Positions 52,282-54,445 of a stretch of DNA of 54,445 bases are shown one piece after another. How positions within the stretch are numbered: position 1 is the stretch's first letter; each line of letters starts with the position of its first letter. This DNA is from Tranzscheliella williamsii (Eukaryota; Basidiomycota; Ustilaginomycetes; Ustilaginales; Ustilaginaceae). The notes under the pieces were generated by a model, which was given only the letters and a program-made list of their open reading frames with translations, searched no databases and had not been told where the DNA came from. The DNA is taken from the NCBI GenBank assembly GCA_023212725.1, contig JALBYF010000093.1, positions 1 through 54,445 on the forward strand, in the 5' to 3' direction. The position numbers and the translations under genes are program-made.

Positions 52282-54366
52282 ATGACTGATCTTCCTCCGC
52301 TCATCGACTTCCCGCTGGATAAGCAGATGCTGCCTGTCCCGGGCAGCAAGACCCCAGGCTACTCGCCCATCTATCGCAATGCCGGGCTGCCAGAGTGGAA
52401 GACCACTTCTACCCTCTACGAAACCATGCTGCGTGCCAAGCAGGACAATCTGCACAACGACGTCTGTGGATGGCGGCCCTGGAATCCTGCCACCAAGGAC
52501 TTTGATGCGCAGTACCAGTGGTATTCGCATGAAGAGGTCGAGGAGGAGCGCACCGCTGTCGGCTCTGCGCTCACCCATCTCGCCAAGTCCGGCCGGCTGG
52601 GAAAGGACCTAGGCCCGACCGAATGGACCGTCGGCCTCTGGGTGCTCAACCGTCCCGAGTTCCTGATCGTCGACTTTGCCAATCTGGCCTACAGCCGGCG
52701 CACCGTCAGCCTCTACGAGACCTACGACCCCGAGTCTGCCGAGTACATCCTCGACCACGGCGAGACCCGCATCCTTTTCACCACGCCAAATCACGTCGGT
52801 GTCACCCTCGCCGCCGTTCAGGCAGGCAAGCTGCCCCTCCTCAAGGCGATTGTCATCCTCGACGCTTTCCGTCCGTCCAAAGAAAGCCTCAAGAACGCCG
52901 TTGTCGACCCGCAGCGAGACGTCCTTGCCAAACAGTGGGCGGCTACCTGCGGCGTCGAGATCTTCAACTGGTTCGAGATCCTCGATCTCGGCCGTAAGAA
53001 CCTCGCCGCTCATATCCCGCAAAAGTACGAGACCATCCACAGCTTCTGCTACACCTCGGGCACGACTGGCAAGCCCAAGGCTGCCATCATCACGGCTGGC
53101 ATGGGCGGATATGTCTCTACGGCCATGGCCTTTCAGTTTAGCGGGCCCAAGACCATGATTTCCTATCTGCCCACCGCCCACATCTATGCACGCTTGGTCG
53201 AGATCGCCGTGGTTCGCTCCGGCGGCCGGATCGGCTACTTCTGCGGCGACACGGCACGACTGATTGAGGACATGCAGGTGCTCAAGCCGCAGATGTTCCC
53301 GTCGGTGCCGCGCGTGCTCAACCGGATTGCCGCCTTGATACAGGGACAGGCGAGCGCGCCCGGGCTCAAGGCGGGTCTGCTACGCAAGGCGTTGGCGGCC
53401 AAGTACGCCAACTACGATGCCGACGGGACCATCACGCATGCGCTCTACGACCGGCTTGTCTTCAACAAGGTCAAGATGGTCCTCGGCGGCAATGTCGAGT
53501 TCATCACCTCGGGCAGTGCGCCGATTCGGCCCGAGGTGCTCAAGCTGCTTCGCGTCTGCTTTGTCTGCGATGCGCGCGAGGGCTACGGCCAGACCGAGAA
53601 CTACGGCTTCTGCACGCTGATGAACCGGAACGACAGGCATCTTGGCTCGTGCGGGCCCATCTATCCCGGCATGGAGCTCAAGCTGCGCGACGTGCCCGAG
53701 CTGGGCTACACGTCCGACGACACGCCGTTGCCGCGCGGCGAGATCCTGGTCAAGTCGCAGGCCACCTTCCCGGGCTACTACAAGAACGAGGAGAAGACCA
53801 AGGAGGCGCTGACCGACGACGGCTTCCTGCGCACGGGCGACATTGTGGTCCTGGACACCTACAACCGCGTCCGGATCGTGGACCGCGTCAAGTCGCTCCT
53901 CAAGCTCTCCCAGGGCGAGTATGTCGCCATTGACAGCCTCTCGGAGTTCTACGGCCAGAATCCGCTCGCCGCACAGCTGCTCGTCCACGGCGACAGCTTC
54001 CGCGACTACCTCATCGGCATTTCGGTCCCGGAGCCGACGACGTTCGCCCCGTTTGCTGCGCGCATTCTCGGCCGGCCGGTGTCGCCCGACGACACTGACG
54101 CCCTCGCCGCCGCCTGCGCCGACCCCGCCGTCGTCGCCGCCTACCTTGCCCAGTACACCGCCATCGCCCGCAAACACAAGCTCAAGGGCTTCGAGTACAT
54201 CAAAGGCCTCCACCTCACCATGACCCCCTTCTCGGCTGAAAACGGCCTCCTCACGCCCACCTTCAAAGTCAAACGCCACGAGGCCGTCGTCCGCTTCCAG
54301 CCCCAGATCGACGCCCTCTACGCCGCAGGCCCCGCCGATATCTCCGCTGTCCCCGCCAAGCTTTAG
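52282..54366 (+). CDS. FAA1: Long-chain acyl-CoA synthetase (Faa1/Faa4-like)
   Basis: From ATG 52282 (MTDLPPLIDFPLD) the single exon gives 694 residues, the usual size. Key motifs: the AMP-binding P-loop-like signature YTSGTTGKPKA (about 257-267), YLPTAHIYARLVE (about 296-308), GGNVEFITSGSAPI, the GYGQTE adenine motif (about 434-439) and the FACS signature around DGFLRTGDIV...VRIVDRVKSLLKLSQGEYVA (about 513-550). Enzymes of this group turn C12-C18 fatty acids into acyl-CoA with ATP for lipid synthesis and for import of exogenous fatty acids. The absence of an N-terminal transmembrane anchor and of a C-terminal SKL signal suggests an Faa1/Faa4-like general enzyme rather than peroxisomal Faa2. 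The C-terminal residue set VPAKL is not a clear targeting signal. Confidence 0.95.
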   Translation: MTDLPPLIDFPLDKQMLPVPGSKTPGYSPIYRNAGLPEWKTTSTLYETMLRAKQDNLHNDVCGWRPWNPATKDFDAQYQWYSHEEVEEERTAVGSALTHLAKSGRLGKDLGPTEWTVGLWVLNRPEFLIVDFANLAYSRRTVSLYETYDPESAEYILDHGETRILFTTPNHVGVTLAAVQAGKLPLLKAIVILDAFRPSKESLKNAVVDPQRDVLAKQWAATCGVEIFNWFEILDLGRKNLAAHIPQKYETIHSFCYTSGTTGKPKAAIITAGMGGYVSTAMAFQFSGPKTMISYLPTAHIYARLVEIAVVRSGGRIGYFCGDTARLIEDMQVLKPQMFPSVPRVLNRIAALIQGQASAPGLKAGLLRKALAAKYANYDADGTITHALYDRLVFNKVKMVLGGNVEFITSGSAPIRPEVLKLLRVCFVCDAREGYGQTENYGFCTLMNRNDRHLGSCGPIYPGMELKLRDVPELGYTSDDTPLPRGEILVKSQATFPGYYKNEEKTKEALTDDGFLRTGDIVVLDTYNRVRIVDRVKSLLKLSQGEYVAIDSLSEFYGQNPLAAQLLVHGDSFRDYLIGISVPEPTTFAPFAARILGRPVSPDDTDALAAACADPAVVAAYLAQYTAIARKHKLKGFEYIKGLHLTMTPFSAENGLLTPTFKVKRHEAVVRFQPQIDALYAAGPADISAVPAKL

Positions 54367-54406
54367 CCTCCCCCCCTCCCGCCCTGTACCTGTATCCCCG
54401 CCGCGC

Positions 54407-54412
54407 AATAAA
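54407..54412 (+). terminator. AATAAA polyadenylation signal of acyl-CoA synthetase
   Basis: A perfect AATAAA lies 41 bp past the stop codon in an otherwise GC-rich 3' region. Confidence 0.7.
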
Positions 54413-54445
54413 GGAGGATCCGCGCCCAGAAGCGTCGCCCCCCCC

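Noticed and set aside
51643..52578. 311-residue minus-strand ORF upstream of and overlapping the acyl-CoA synthetase
   Set aside because: No domain; it runs antisense through the leader and the well-supported start of the synthetase.

Overview
This window is nuclear DNA of a basidiomycete fungus, most likely a smut relative (Ustilaginomycotina). The evidence is the gene set and the gene style. Genes have short GT-AG introns, often at conserved protein positions, or are long intron-poor ORFs rich in Ser/Pro/Ala low-complexity sequence. One gene encodes a secreted AA10 lytic polysaccharide monooxygenase, a family otherwise mainly bacterial but reported in smuts. I cannot name the species. Exon models below were built by hand from splice signals, frame continuity and family conservation, and no transcript data were available.

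Layout, left half (about 1-31 kb, moderate GC): the 3' end of a probable eIF3a gene; a TMEM41/VTT-type membrane protein; the 20S proteasome alpha-4 subunit (minus); a very large intron-less CCH1 calcium channel gene; a 3.4 kb gene-poor, AT-richer island full of degenerate short motifs; an eight-exon HAD-family hydrolase; a COX5/COX4-type cytochrome oxidase subunit (minus); a long SH3BGR-domain protein; a possible small spliced gene; exosome subunit RRP43 (minus) divergent from COG7; the Hsp90 co-chaperone CDC37 (minus); the Fe-S assembly factor ISA2 (minus) divergent from NAC alpha; and an SLC35F-like transporter.

Layout, right half (about 31-54 kb, visibly GC-rich, with C-rich 3' gene ends): a KDM4/Rph1-type JmjC histone demethylase (minus) divergent from a Swa2/auxilin-like J-protein; a TMEM33/Pom33 protein (minus) whose first coding exon is only the ATG; a protein with the GTPBP1/2 N-terminal domain but no visible GTPase domain; a locus joining an Rrp17/NOL12 region to a NOL8-type RRM; the AA10 LPMO (minus); an O-methyltransferase (minus); ATP18; and a long-chain acyl-CoA synthetase.

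The genes do not form one pathway. They are mostly conserved housekeeping genes (proteasome, exosome, Golgi tethering, chaperone, mitochondria, ribosome biogenesis) sharing compact divergent promoters. The most unusual items are the Rrp17-RRM junction, where one segment reads plausibly in two frames; the AA10 LPMO with a polybasic tail; the GTPase-less GTPBP-like protein; the motif-rich island at 11-14 kb; and the 14-bp tandem array at 42.4-42.55 kb.
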